Shown: positions 42,209 to 51,018, numbered from the stretch's first letter. The stretch is 64,000 nt of DNA from Flavobacterium panacagri (GCF_030378165.1 NZ_CP119766.1:1550001-1614000); one strand, 5' to 3'. The notes: generated by a model not told the origin, from the letters alone. Made by a program: numbers and translations.

Positions 42209-43153
42209 ATGATTTCAATTCCTCACAAAGCTAAGCAATTCCTAGTTCTTCTGGCTAAACTTTTGATTGTTGGCGGTGCTTTTTATTTTATCTACAACCA
42301 GTTGGCTAATAACGATAAGTTAGACTGGCAGAAATTCATTGTTTTATTCCGTAAAAACCAATCGGTTTTAGGAGTTTCATTTATATTGCTTTTGAGCGTT
42401 TTGAACCGCTATTTCGAGATATTGAAGTGGCAGAATCTCGCTCAGGTCATTCATAAAATATCGGTTTACGAAGCCACAAAACAGGTTTTAGCCGCGTTGA
42501 CAGCTGGAATTTTCACACCAAACGGAGTAGGAGAGTACGCTGGAAAAGCATTGTATTATCCAAAATCGGAAGCTAAAAGAGTTGTTTTTTTGAACTTAAT
42601 CTGCAACGGAATCCAGATGATTTTAACGGTCATTTTTGGAATATTTGGATTGATGTATTTCAATGCACAATACCACGTTATTACAACCAAAACAGTAGCC
42701 ATTTTGTTTGGCGGATTTGTATTGCTTTTGATTGTTTTGTTCTCTTTAAAAAAGATCAAAATCAAAGGATATTCGATTGAAAAACTGATTCATAAAATCA
42801 ATGAAATTCCGAAAACGGTTCATCGAAAAAATATTGTTTTAGGAATTTTACGGTATTTGGTTTTTTCGCATCAGTATTACTTTTTGTTTCTGGCTTTTGA
42901 TGTCGATTTACCTTATTCCATTCTAATTGCAACTGTAACATCGGTTTATTTTCTGGCTTCGTCATTGCCAACATTTCAATTTTTAGACTTTGCCGTAAAA
43001 GGAAGTGTAGCTATGTATTTCTTCGGAATTCTGGGTGTTAATGAATGGATAGTAGTTTTTATAAGTACTTTAATGTGGTTTTTGAATGTGGTGCTGCCAG
43101 TAGTCTTAGGAAGTTATTTTGTGCTGAATTTTAAAACTAAAACGACAGAATGA
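42209..43153 (+). CDS. Lysylphosphatidylglycerol synthase-type membrane protein
   Basis: 314 aa with about eight hydrophobic helices. The family features are NRYFEILKWQNLAQV (about 70-84), AALTAGIFTPNGVGEYAGKA (about 96-115, the conserved glycine/proline-rich loop) and the SSLPTFQFLDFAVKGSVAMY loop near 256-275. It probably moves or flips a lipid or isoprenoid-linked substrate. It overlaps the GT2 gene by 4 bases, so both act together in envelope glycolipid or glycan assembly. The -7 box TACTTTTG ends only 4 bases before the ATG. Confidence 0.88.
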   Translation: MISIPHKAKQFLVLLAKLLIVGGAFYFIYNQLANNDKLDWQKFIVLFRKNQSVLGVSFILLLSVLNRYFEILKWQNLAQVIHKISVYEATKQVLAALTAGIFTPNGVGEYAGKALYYPKSEAKRVVFLNLICNGIQMILTVIFGIFGLMYFNAQYHVITTKTVAILFGGFVLLLIVLFSLKKIKIKGYSIEKLIHKINEIPKTVHRKNIVLGILRYLVFSHQYYFLFLAFDVDLPYSILIATVTSVYFLASSLPTFQFLDFAVKGSVAMYFFGILGVNEWIVVFISTLMWFLNVVLPVVLGSYFVLNFKTKTTE

Positions 43154-44253
43154 TTTTTGTTTTATCTGGAATATTGATCCTTTATGTAATTAGTATTAGT
43201 TTACTGATTTATGGTTTTTTCAAAATCAAAAAATATCAAAAAACAGATTTAAAACCGAAAACGAGTTTTACGATTATAGTTCCGTTTCGGAATGAAAAAG
43301 AAAATCTTCCCAATCTTTTAAATAGTATTTCGAAACTCAATTATCCCACAGATTTATTTGAAGTGATTTTAGTTGATGATTCTTCAAAGGAAGAGTTTCA
43401 AGTTTCAAGTTTTAAGTTTCAAGTTTCGATAATTGAGAACGTTCGGGTTTCAAAATCTCCTAAAAAAGATGCGATTACAACAGCAATGCAGCAAGTAAAA
43501 ACCGATTGGGTAATTACAACAGATGCCGATTGCATTGTTCCTCAAAACTGGCTTTTAACTTACGATAATTACATGCAGCAGCATAAAGCTTCGATGCTTG
43601 CTGGAGCAGTTTCATACCAATGCAAGAATTCATTTTTAGATCATTTCCAGCAATTGGATTTAACAAGTCTGCAAGGCGCCACAATTGGAAGTTTTGGAAT
43701 TAAAAAAGGTTTTATGTGCAATGGAGCTAATTTTGCCTACACAAAATCATTGTTCGAAGATCTAAACGGTTTTGAAGGAAACAATAAAATTGCCAGCGGC
43801 GACGACGTTTTTTTACTGCAAAAAGCAATTGAGAAATTTCCAAATGAAGTTCATTATTTAAAAGCGAAGGAAGCCATTGTTGTCACAAAACCAACCGAAA
43901 CTTGGAAAGCTCTTTTTTACCAGAGAGTACGCTGGGCGGCCAAAACCAGTTCGTATAAAAGCACTTTTGGGAAGTTTTTAGGCTTAATTGTTTTCTTTGG
44001 AAATCTAACTTTAGTGGTTAGTTTTTTCTTATTTCTCTTCGGAATTCTAAGTTATCCAATTTTGGTTTTATTTGCTTTTTCTAAGTTTGTAACCGACTTT
44101 ATTTTATTAGCAATAACCAATCAATTTTTAACTAAAACTCGAATAAAAAGTCTGTTGTTAAGCAGTTTGTTTTATCCGTTTTTTAGTTCATTTGTAGCAC
44201 TGTATAGTTTGTTTGGTTCTTATGAATGGAAGGATCGACGTTTCATAAAATAA
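43150..44253 (+). CDS. Family 2 glycosyltransferase, membrane-bound
   Basis: 367 aa. N-terminal membrane helix (about 3-22), then the GT-A domain: FTIIVPFRNEKENLPNLLNS (about 38-57), VILVDDSS (about 74-81, first aspartates), TTDADCIVP (about 120-128, the metal-binding DxD), GDDVFLLQK (about 216-224) and QRVRWAAK (about 258-265, Q/RxxRW motif). Membrane helices near 285-335 close the protein. It uses a nucleotide sugar to extend a lipid-linked or membrane product. Right after VDDSS, residues about 83-93 (FQVSSFKFQVS) are encoded by a heptamer repeat. Confidence 0.92.
   Translation: MIFVLSGILILYVISISLLIYGFFKIKKYQKTDLKPKTSFTIIVPFRNEKENLPNLLNSISKLNYPTDLFEVILVDDSSKEEFQVSSFKFQVSIIENVRVSKSPKKDAITTAMQQVKTDWVITTDADCIVPQNWLLTYDNYMQQHKASMLAGAVSYQCKNSFLDHFQQLDLTSLQGATIGSFGIKKGFMCNGANFAYTKSLFEDLNGFEGNNKIASGDDVFLLQKAIEKFPNEVHYLKAKEAIVVTKPTETWKALFYQRVRWAAKTSSYKSTFGKFLGLIVFFGNLTLVVSFFLFLFGILSYPILVLFAFSKFVTDFILLAITNQFLTKTRIKSLLLSSLFYPFFSSFVALYSLFGSYEWKDRRFIK
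43395..43427 (+). repeat. Heptamer tandem repeat inside the GT2 gene
   Basis: GTTTCAA, GTTTCAA, GTTTTAA, GTTTCAA and GTTTC, 4.7 copies of a 7-base unit. Because 7 is not a multiple of 3, gain or loss of one unit would shift the frame just after the first catalytic aspartates. Confidence 0.8.
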
Positions 44254-44360
44254 ATCAAACCATATAAGTCATATAAGAGATTTAAGTTAAATGAATCCCT
44301 AAAATTTATAAGTTTTACTGAAGTTTAAGTGAACTTATATCACTTGTATGGTAAAAAAAA

Positions 44361-44840
44361 CTAGTCTTTTGCTTTTAAGATAACTGGAAGAATAAACTGT
44401 GTCTTCACAGGAACTCCACGTTTTATCGCAGGATTTATTTTTGGAAAATCAACCAAACGAGCGTGTAAAATACTATCAATTTTTATGGTGTCATAAGTTA
44501 CAGAATCTTTAGGGAACTGAGGCTCAAATTTAATCGTGGCGTTTGGAAAAACAGTTACTTTTACTTCGATCGTATCCAATTCTGGATATAAAATAGATAA
44601 GGTATCAACATTCAGTTTTTCCTGAACTAGATTCGACATCACTTCAAAAAAGCATTGTTGGCGCAGCTTCTTATCAGCAATTTTTTCACAGTTTGCAACA
44701 GACGGAAATTCATCTACTTCTTTCCAGTTGATCGATTTTAATTCTTTTTGAAGCAATTCTTTTTCAGAAGGAACCTGCTTCTCAAAATATTGACAAGAAT
44801 TAAAAAGAATACAAATAAAAATAGGGAAAAACTGCCTCAA
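44361..44840 (-). CDS. Lipoprotein with TonB-C-like tail
   Basis: 159 aa with lipobox LFNSC, cysteine 16. Residues about 45-75 hold three cysteines (ANCEKIADKKLRQQCFFEVM). The C-terminal stretch KINPAIKRGVPVKTQFILPV resembles the last strands of TonB C-terminal domains (usually GxVxVxFxV). In Bacteroidota such stand-alone proteins are common, and their role is unknown. It is 34 bases from the next minus-strand gene upstream, so the two may be co-transcribed. Confidence 0.75.
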   Translation of the reverse strand: MRQFFPIFICILFNSCQYFEKQVPSEKELLQKELKSINWKEVDEFPSVANCEKIADKKLRQQCFFEVMSNLVQEKLNVDTLSILYPELDTIEVKVTVFPNATIKFEPQFPKDSVTYDTIKIDSILHARLVDFPKINPAIKRGVPVKTQFILPVILKAKD

Positions 44841-44874
44841 AGTTTTAGAATTGAATGAAGGAACAAAAATACGA

Positions 44875-45258
44875 TTATTTTTTTTGAGATGCTTTGTATT
44901 CTAAATAATCTTCATAGTTTTCAGAAAGCCAATTTTCTTTGTTTTTCTCTGCAACTTCCTTTTGATCAGGGTATAATTTAACAAGTCTGTCCGAAAAAGC
45001 AGCTATTTGAACAGTATAAGTATAAAACTCTGTTTTTGTCATAAGGACGCTTGGATCATTTTTTTTACTGAAAAAATCAAAAAACAGCTTGTCAAAATCT
45101 TTCATCGAAAAATTCATGACTTTTTTCTTGTTTCCGTTGTAAAGACTATCCTGCAAAACTTTGTCGTCTGCAGAAAGTTTTTTAGATTGAGCTATTGTAT
45201 TTTCGTTCAAAGCAAATACAAAGAAGAATAAGAAAACTATTTTTACAAGCGTTCGCAT
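44875..45258 (-). CDS. Secreted hypothetical protein
   Basis: 127 aa with a signal peptide (residues 1-24, cleavage near TIAQSK), otherwise helical and lysine-rich (DKVLQDSLYNGNKKKVMNFS, LVKLYPDQKEVAEKNKENWL). I do not recognise the family. A TAAATTTG box on the minus strand (45294-45287) lies 28 bases before the ATG. Probably periplasmic. Confidence 0.7.
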   Translation of the reverse strand: MRTLVKIVFLFFFVFALNENTIAQSKKLSADDKVLQDSLYNGNKKKVMNFSMKDFDKLFFDFFSKKNDPSVLMTKTEFYTYTVQIAAFSDRLVKLYPDQKEVAEKNKENWLSENYEDYLEYKASQKK

Positions 45259-45304
45259 ATTATTAAAATTGCTTAAATTGTAAGTGCAAATTTACAAAAT
45301 TATT

Positions 45305-45805
45305 ATGGATTTACTTTTAGTACTACTAGGTTTTATATGTGTAATCGTTGGGATTTTCGGGAGTTTTATTCCTGTTTTGCCAGGATTATCAAGCTGTTGG
45401 ATTGGACTATTGCTTTTATATCTTACTAAGGCAGTCGAAAATAATTATTGGGTTTTAGCAATCACTTTTATTTTAATGATTATCATAACTATTTTAGATT
45501 ATATAATTCCAGCAAAAGGGACTAAGAAATTTGGTGGAAGTTCCTATGGAGTCTGGGGAACCAACATTGGTTTAATTGTTGGAATTCTAGCCCCAATTCC
45601 ATTTGGTGTTATCATTGGGCCATTTCTAGGAGCGCTTATCGGCGAGTTATTATACGATTCGCGAAATCATAAAAGAGCCATAAAGGCCGCAACAGGCTCT
45701 CTTATTGGATTTTTGGCTTCTAGTTTTGTCAATTTCCTTTTTTCGATAATTTACCTTGGTATTTTTCTTACCGTTCTATGGCAGAATCGCGCACTAATTT
45801 TCTAA
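45305..45805 (+). CDS. DUF456 membrane protein
   Basis: 166 aa from ATG 45305 (MDLLLVLLGFICVIVG); a GTG at 45284 would add seven residues but overlaps the divergent promoter. Four to five hydrophobic helices, with FGSFIPVLPGLSSCWIGLLL near the start and DYIIPAKGTKKFGGSSYGVW (about 75-94), GTNIGLIVGILAPIPFGVII, and GALIGELLYDSR (about 115-126), all DUF456 hallmarks with glycine-zipper-like repeats. Function unknown. Confidence 0.93.
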   Translation: MDLLLVLLGFICVIVGIFGSFIPVLPGLSSCWIGLLLLYLTKAVENNYWVLAITFILMIIITILDYIIPAKGTKKFGGSSYGVWGTNIGLIVGILAPIPFGVIIGPFLGALIGELLYDSRNHKRAIKAATGSLIGFLASSFVNFLFSIIYLGIFLTVLWQNRALIF

Positions 45806-46006
45806 TATAGTTAATTTGACTTTGAGTTTTTTCTTATGTTTTTTAAATTTTTAAAAAAACTCTTAAAATTTTAAAAATAATTTTCTGTCTTTTACGTTGC
45901 GCCAAGCTTTATGTTTACTGCTTTTATCAATTTAGAATGTTAAAAACTTGAAAAAAAGACCTCTGGAAATTTAACTTATTTTTTGGAAATGTTAATATAT
46001 TTTATA

Positions 46007-46031
46007 TTTTTATCACGATAAACGATAAAAA
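46007..46031 (+). promoter_or_regulatory. Inverted repeat upstream of the DUF937 gene
   Basis: TTTTTATC (46007-46014) and GATAAAAA (46024-46031) flank ACGATAAAC, 65 bases before the ATG, in an otherwise AT-rich gap (45806-46095) without other features. Possibly an operator; no regulator is indicated. Confidence 0.35.
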
Positions 46032-46095
46032 GCCTCACTTTGTCGGTTATTTTGAATAAGTTTAAATAATTGTTTCCCCTAAATAAGTTAAACGT

Positions 46096-46698
46096 ATGAC
46101 CCCAAACCTACAAATTGAACTTAGACGTTTTATTTCATCTAATGTTGTCTCCAAGTTAAACAAGTTTTATTTTGAAAATGATGCTCTTTTGATAAAGGGA
46201 ATTGATGTCTCAATCGGTACAATTCTAATGGGACTCTACAACAAAGCCGAAGAAGCTGATTTCTACACTGAAATAGTCTCGATGATGAAAGAAGATTCGA
46301 CTTTTTATCAGGAAATCGATTTTAATGCAGGCAGAATCTTATCAGTTGACGACTGCTACCGTTTAGAAGGAAACACTTATCTAAAAGAACTGTTCACAAA
46401 TAAAAAAGGAAGAATTTCAGAAATGGTTTCAAATGAAGTTGGAATCAAAAGCGAAACAGCCAGAGAAATACTTAACTTCTCAGCACTTCTAGTAATGTCT
46501 TACTTAAGAAATAATCTTCAATTATTAGAAAGCCTAAAATTACTTCTTGAAGATCAAAAAAGAGATATCTTAAACAGTATTCCGCCCGGAATCAAAATTA
46601 TCCTTGGTTTCTCATGTCACGAAACAGTCGAAGAAAAAAGCCAGTCTATGGGAAGATCAATTTTTACACTTTTCGGACACAATTTCTTTAGTTTCTAA
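46096..46698 (+). CDS. DUF937 domain protein
   Basis: 200 aa, soluble. The two helical repeats of DUF937 are visible: KGIDVSIGTILMGLYNKAEE (about 35-54) with FYTEIVSMMKED, and YLKELFTNKKGRISEMVSNE (about 95-114) with VGIKSETAREILNFSALLVM and SYLRNNL. The C-terminal part (ISFPPGIKIILGF-like) is unusual. DUF937 proteins (YidB type) have unknown function. It has no linked neighbours on its strand. Confidence 0.83.
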   Translation: MTPNLQIELRRFISSNVVSKLNKFYFENDALLIKGIDVSIGTILMGLYNKAEEADFYTEIVSMMKEDSTFYQEIDFNAGRILSVDDCYRLEGNTYLKELFTNKKGRISEMVSNEVGIKSETAREILNFSALLVMSYLRNNLQLLESLKLLLEDQKRDILNSIPPGIKIILGFSCHETVEEKSQSMGRSIFTLFGHNFFSF

Positions 46699-46760
46699 AA
46701 TAAAAAAATCCCATTTCCAAAAGAAAATAGGATTTAGTATAATTTTAATTAGAGAAACAA

Positions 46761-47669
46761 TTACATGTTTTTCAAATTGATAATTTCTTGATCGGTCAAG
46801 AAGCGCCAGTTTCCTCTCGGAAGATTCTTTTTAGTCAAACCAGCAAATGATACACGGTCAATACGCAATACATTGTAGTCAAAAGACTCAAAAATAGAGC
46901 GTACCACTTTTACATTTGCAGTACGTAATTTTAAACCAACCTCATTTTTAGGTTCGTTATCAATATAGCTTACTTCTTCAACAAAAACGCGGTGTCCGTC
47001 CAAAACAAGACCTTTGGCAATTTTTTCTAAATCTTCATATTTCAAATTCTTGTCTAAAGAAACCTGATAAATTTTAGGAGACTTTTGGTTTGGAAGCGTA
47101 AACTTACGAATCATATCGTTGTCGTTTGTAAAGACTAATAATCCTGTCGTATTTTTATCCATTCTTCCAATAGGAGCAATTTTTGCATTGGTTGCACCAC
47201 GAACAAGTTCTAGAACGTTACGATATTCCTGACCTTCATCAAGCGCGGTTGTAAAGTTTTTAGGTTTATTCAATAAAATATATTCTTTCTTTTCAGGAGT
47301 CAAAACAACACCGTCAAAGTTGACCACATCATTTAATTTTACCAAATACCCCATTTCAGTTACAGGAACACCGTTAACTTTAACGTTTCCAGACTGAATA
47401 TAAATGTCAGCATCGCGACGAGAACAAACACCAGAATTCGAGATGTATTTATTCAGACGAATTTCGTCAGAAGCTTTTTGTCTCTTTGCTGGAGTATTTT
47501 GCTTTCTTAATTTTTCAGCTGCTGCTTCCTGCGCTGCCTTAACTTCAGGTTTCACTTTTTTCGGCCCTTGCGCACGCTTAGCCATAGGAGGTTTTGGCTT
47601 ACTAGAGTTTGATCTTGAGCTGTTTGGTCTTGATCCGCCTCTCTTATTATTGCCTTCCTTGTTGTTCAT
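46761..47669 (-). CDS. Pseudouridine synthase, RsuA/RluB family
   Basis: 302 aa. A basic, low-complexity extension (residues 1-68, Lys/Pro/Ser-rich) precedes an S4 RNA-binding domain (about 69-115, IRLNKYISNSGVCSRRDADI) and the catalytic domain (about 128-300) with GRMDKNTTGLLVFTND and nucleophile D171. It isomerises uridines in ribosomal RNA, of the RluB/RsuA type; which site cannot be told. The N-terminal basic extension is typical of Bacteroidota members. Confidence 0.93.
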   Translation of the reverse strand: MNNKEGNNKRGGSRPNSSRSNSSKPKPPMAKRAQGPKKVKPEVKAAQEAAAEKLRKQNTPAKRQKASDEIRLNKYISNSGVCSRRDADIYIQSGNVKVNGVPVTEMGYLVKLNDVVNFDGVVLTPEKKEYILLNKPKNFTTALDEGQEYRNVLELVRGATNAKIAPIGRMDKNTTGLLVFTNDNDMIRKFTLPNQKSPKIYQVSLDKNLKYEDLEKIAKGLVLDGHRVFVEEVSYIDNEPKNEVGLKLRTANVKVVRSIFESFDYNVLRIDRVSFAGLTKKNLPRGNWRFLTDQEIINLKNM

Positions 47670-47819
47670 AAAATCATTAATTTGTGCAAAGATAGTTTTT
47701 TCCTGCTAATAAATCCTAAGTTCAATGTTCTTAGATTAATAGCATTTTGTTCTAAGGGTTTTGGAAGCAATACATTTGGTGTTTTTTTGAGACATGGTTT
47801 CCCGCTTTCCGTTCCCAAT

Positions 47820-47851
47820 TTTTTATTTTTTTGGCAGCAAAAAAATAAAAA
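47820..47851. repeat. AT-only hairpin within a conserved intergenic block
   Basis: TTTTTATTTTTTTG pairs with CAAAAAAATAAAAA around GCAG (14-bp stem). Flanks CCCGCTTTCCGTTCCCAA and GATTTCCACTTCAATCGGGG (47797-47875) resemble a block I recall from other Bacteroidota intergenic regions. The whole gap 47670-48230 also holds degraded CGCAAAG/TTTGTGAATC repeats and no credible gene. Confidence 0.55.
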
Positions 47852-48230
47852 GATTTCCACTTCAATCGGGGCTAGTTTCAAACAATAGGCTTCTTTTAAA
47901 TATATTGAGGGCGTGCTATTTCACAGAGATTCAAAAAGTTTGCACAGAGTCACACAAAAAAAGAATCTGCTGAAACTGTAATCTCGATAGACAAGTAAAA
48001 AAACACGAATTCTTAGTACTGAAATTAATTACACTAACAGTTTAGAGATTGTAATTTGTGAAAATTTGTGGAATTTGTGGCGAAAATCAATCTAATTTTT
48101 TGTGTTCACATTGTAGTATAAGTACCGGTAGCGTCAAAAAACAATAAGTTTTTTGTTGCTGTGCAAAGCTCTCTAAAAAACTTTGTGAATCTTTGAGAAA
48201 CCTCTGTGAATCTCTGCGGAATAAAAAACG

Positions 48231-49157
48231 TTAGTAATTAGAAATCAATTCCCTTCCATGCCACAAAACACTCGGATTAATCAGAACTATACAGCAGACA
48301 CCAGAGACAATAAGGAATTTCAAAACATTATGAAGTCTTAAGTATTGCTCTTTAGAATCAGACTTCCATAAATAAATCAAGAAGAAAAGTAAAACTCCAA
48401 AACAGACATAAAAGTAAATGTCCATATAACCCACATCGTAAATGTTTACCAAAATATAAACAGGCAAAATAGTCAGCAGTGTTAAAACAGTTATAATTTG
48501 CTTTGAGATTTTTTCGCCATACAAAACTGGAATTGTTCTATAATCGCTTACCAAATCACCTTTTAGATTTTCGAGATCTTTTATCATTTCACGAATCAAT
48601 AAAAGTAGAAACAAGAAAACGGCATGCGCCGAAATCACTACAAAATGACTCATGTGGTTCTCAATTTCTTCAAATGAAACCTTATTATAGAAATACAATA
48701 AAATGGCAAAAAATGGCGTAACAGCAAGTAATGCCGACATTAGATTTCCGATTATTGGATACTTTTTTATTTTATGCGAATAAAACCAAATCATGAAAAT
48801 ATAGGCAGAAAAGAATAAAAAAGCGCGCCAAGACACTATAGAAGCCATTAAAACAGCAAGAAAATTTAAACTGAAATAAACATTCAATTTTGTTTTTTGA
48901 CTAACCAAGCGATCCAGCATTGATTTGTTGGGTCTGTTTATTAAGTCTTTCTGGCTATCATAAAAATTATTGATAATATAACCGGAAGCAATTGTAACAG
49001 CTGAAGCGAAAACAATAAGAAACAAATAAAAATCAAGCAGAATATCCAACGCTCTGATTTCCGGAGCAAGAATAAAAATAGCAGACAGATATTGTGCTAA
49101 AATGATAATTGGAATATTGTAACCTCTGACAACAGAAAACAAACTGACAATTTTCAT
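48231..49157 (-). CDS. UbiA-family prenyltransferase
   Basis: 308 aa from M at 49157 (MKIVSLFSVVRGYNIPII); ten more residues are possible from 49187. About eight membrane helices. The prenyl-diphosphate-binding motifs are NNFYDSQKDLINRPNK (first Asp-rich, DxxxD) and IKDLENLKGDLVSDYRTIPV (second). In flavobacteria it is labelled geranylgeranylglycerol-phosphate geranylgeranyltransferase, moving a prenyl chain to an acceptor; the acceptor is not proven. It ends the isoprenoid operon with GHMP kinase and diphosphomevalonate decarboxylase upstream. Confidence 0.9.
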   Translation of the reverse strand: MKIVSLFSVVRGYNIPIIILAQYLSAIFILAPEIRALDILLDFYLFLIVFASAVTIASGYIINNFYDSQKDLINRPNKSMLDRLVSQKTKLNVYFSLNFLAVLMASIVSWRAFLFFSAYIFMIWFYSHKIKKYPIIGNLMSALLAVTPFFAILLYFYNKVSFEEIENHMSHFVVISAHAVFLFLLLLIREMIKDLENLKGDLVSDYRTIPVLYGEKISKQIITVLTLLTILPVYILVNIYDVGYMDIYFYVCFGVLLFFLIYLWKSDSKEQYLRLHNVLKFLIVSGVCCIVLINPSVLWHGRELISNY

Positions 49158-49247
49158 TATTAAAAGTTTATGTTGTCTGCTCAGCATAGATAAGGTTTGT
49201 GATGGTTTAGATAAGGGAAGTTAAAGGATATTTTTGGTTTTAAAAAT

Positions 49248-49838
49248 TTAGAGTTTATTTTTTAACAATTCTTTAGAGCCAAAGCCTAATTTTCGAATAC
49301 AGGCCAAGGCTTGTTTTTGAGTCATATCAATTTCTTTGATATCTTTTTTTTCCACAAAAACTACAGAACCGCTCCACGGATTTGGAGCATCTGGAACAAA
49401 AACAGTGAAGTTATTATCATCTATTTGCTCAATTAAAAAAGCAAACTGTAAGCCTGCATCGGTAGGAACGAGAATTACTTTTAAATCTTCTTTAGATTCA
49501 ATTCCCATAATGTTTTCATTCATGCTTTTCATAAATGAATATCCTGGAACAAAACTTAAAATTCCATCTTCTAGTTTCCGGATAAGTTCTTGTGCTTTAG
49601 GAGTTCTTGCCAGTAAACCAGCAATAAAACATATAAGAATAATAATGAGTATTCCAATAAGTTCTTGAAGCGCAACTCCTAAAACATGTACTTTTGGTAA
49701 ATTGCTTACAAGAGGCAATGTGACTTTTTGAATAATGCCGTATCCTTTTTCCAGAATCACAAGCAATACCACTAAAGGTGCCAGAAAAAGAATTCCTCCT
49801 AAAAAAGTTGCTTTGATTATTTTAAAAATACTTTTCAT
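49248..49838 (-). CDS. DUF502 membrane protein
   Basis: 196 aa with two membrane helices (about residues 8-28 and 55-74). The family features are FLGGILFLAPLVVLLVILEK, then FVPGYSFMKSMNENIMGIES (about 93-112), VLVPTDAGLQFAFLIEQIDD, FTVFVPDAPNPWSGSVVFVE (about 143-162) and the late MTQKQALACIRKLGFGSK. DUF502 proteins have unknown function. It stands between GHMP kinase and UbiA genes and is probably in the same transcript. Confidence 0.93.
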   Translation of the reverse strand: MKSIFKIIKATFLGGILFLAPLVVLLVILEKGYGIIQKVTLPLVSNLPKVHVLGVALQELIGILIIILICFIAGLLARTPKAQELIRKLEDGILSFVPGYSFMKSMNENIMGIESKEDLKVILVPTDAGLQFAFLIEQIDDNNFTVFVPDAPNPWSGSVVFVEKKDIKEIDMTQKQALACIRKLGFGSKELLKNKL

Positions 49839-49904
49839 AATAAATAACTTTTTAGGATGAAAACTTATAAAAATCTACTCAAATAACTTCGGCTTTTAAG
49901 GGAA

Positions 49905-50843
49905 TTAAAACTGATAAACAACTTCTAATTTGAAGTCTTTTAGAGAGGCTTTTGCACGTTCTAAATCTTCTGTAAAACCAAGAATATAACCGCCTCCACC
50001 AGAACCACAAAGTTTTAGGTAATAATCGTTGGTGTCGATTCCTTTTTGCCAGATAGCATGAAATTGTTCGGGAATCATTGGTTTGAAGTTATTTAAAACA
50101 ACTTTAGAAAGTTTTTTAGTATTGCCAATCAAAGACTTCATGTCGCCATGCAGGAAGTTGTCAATGCAGATGTCTGTGTATTTTACGAATTGGTTTTTAA
50201 GCATGGCACGGAAACCTTTGTCTTTTAGGTTTTCCATAAAAATGCTGATCATTGGAGCTGTTTCTCCAATAATTCCAGAGTCTAACAAGAACACAGCACC
50301 TTTTCCGTCTAAACTTTGAGTCGGAATGCCAGTTGTCTGAATATTATCCTTAGAATTAATTAAAATTGGAATGCTCAAATAGCTGTTCAGCGGATCTAAA
50401 CCAGAACTTTTTCCGTGGAAAAAACTCTCCATTTGAGAAAATATATTTTTTAATTGCAAGAGCTTTTCACGTGTCAAATTCTCTAGAACAGTGATTTTGT
50501 TTGTTGCATATTTATCATAAATAGCCGCTACAAGTGCACCGCTGCTTCCAACACCGTATCCCTGCGGAATACTAGAATCGAAATACATTCCGGTTTCGAC
50601 ATCATTTTTAAGGTTTTCTAAATCGAAAGTAACCAAATCCGGCTGCTGTGTGTGTAAGACTTCAAGATAAGAAGCAAAACTTCTCAAACTTTTATTTGAA
50701 GCAATGGCTTCGTCTGAAGGTTCTTCCGACTTTTTCAAAGCGCCATTGTAAAAGTTATAAGGAATAGCAAGCCCTTTTGAATCGCGGATGATTCCGTACT
50801 CTCCAAAAAGTAATATTTTTGAATAAAATAATGGTCCTTTCAT
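49905..50843 (-). CDS. GHMP kinase (mevalonate-kinase-like)
   Basis: 312 aa. SKILLFGEYGIIRDSKGLAI opens the fold; the ATP loop is PQGYGVGSSGALVAAIYDKY (about residues 92-111), and KLCGSGGGGYILGFTEDLER (about 276-295) is the third motif. In Bacteroidota this kinase is next to diphosphomevalonate decarboxylase and UbiA, so phosphorylation of mevalonate or phosphomevalonate for isoprenoid synthesis is the likely role; which step it takes is not settled by sequence. The start is 3 bases after the stop of the 46-aa ORF, so translation is probably coupled. Confidence 0.92.
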   Translation of the reverse strand: MKGPLFYSKILLFGEYGIIRDSKGLAIPYNFYNGALKKSEEPSDEAIASNKSLRSFASYLEVLHTQQPDLVTFDLENLKNDVETGMYFDSSIPQGYGVGSSGALVAAIYDKYATNKITVLENLTREKLLQLKNIFSQMESFFHGKSSGLDPLNSYLSIPILINSKDNIQTTGIPTQSLDGKGAVFLLDSGIIGETAPMISIFMENLKDKGFRAMLKNQFVKYTDICIDNFLHGDMKSLIGNTKKLSKVVLNNFKPMIPEQFHAIWQKGIDTNDYYLKLCGSGGGGYILGFTEDLERAKASLKDFKLEVVYQF

Positions 50844-50846
50844 GAT

Positions 50847-50987
50847 TTATTTTATGTCTTTCTTAATTTCAGTAGAATTTTTATTTAATCCTTTTTCAAG
50901 AATCTCTCGAACTTTTCTTAACATTACTGGATCATCAGTCTCCATAATCCATTTTTCTATCTCGAGTTTCTCTAATTCAATATCCAT
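50847..50987 (-). CDS. Small antitoxin-like protein, 46 aa
   Basis: ATG at 50987, stop at 50847-50849, 46 codons. The start LEKLEIEKWIMETDDPVMLR then KVREILEKG resembles the N-terminal part of the small addiction-module antitoxins of Bacteroidota (pattern LxLIEWIxxLxDxxxLEKL). It stops 3 bases before the GHMP kinase start. No RelE-type toxin gene is next to it, so it is an orphan, perhaps a truncated one, or a translation-coupling leader. This ORF is below the usual size cut-off and easily missed. Confidence 0.6.
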   Translation of the reverse strand: MDIELEKLEIEKWIMETDDPVMLRKVREILEKGLNKNSTEIKKDIK

Positions 50988-51018
50988 AATCAAAAAATTT
51001 AACTAAAGATACGCAAAA

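Noticed and set aside
45284..45304. GTG start of the DUF456 gene
   Set aside because: It lies in the divergent promoter region; the ATG at 45305 gives the normal family N-terminus.
47666..47888. Two overlapping small frames in the gap after the pseudouridine synthase
   Set aside because: They are the two strands of the A/T hairpin block and look like spurious translations of a repeat.
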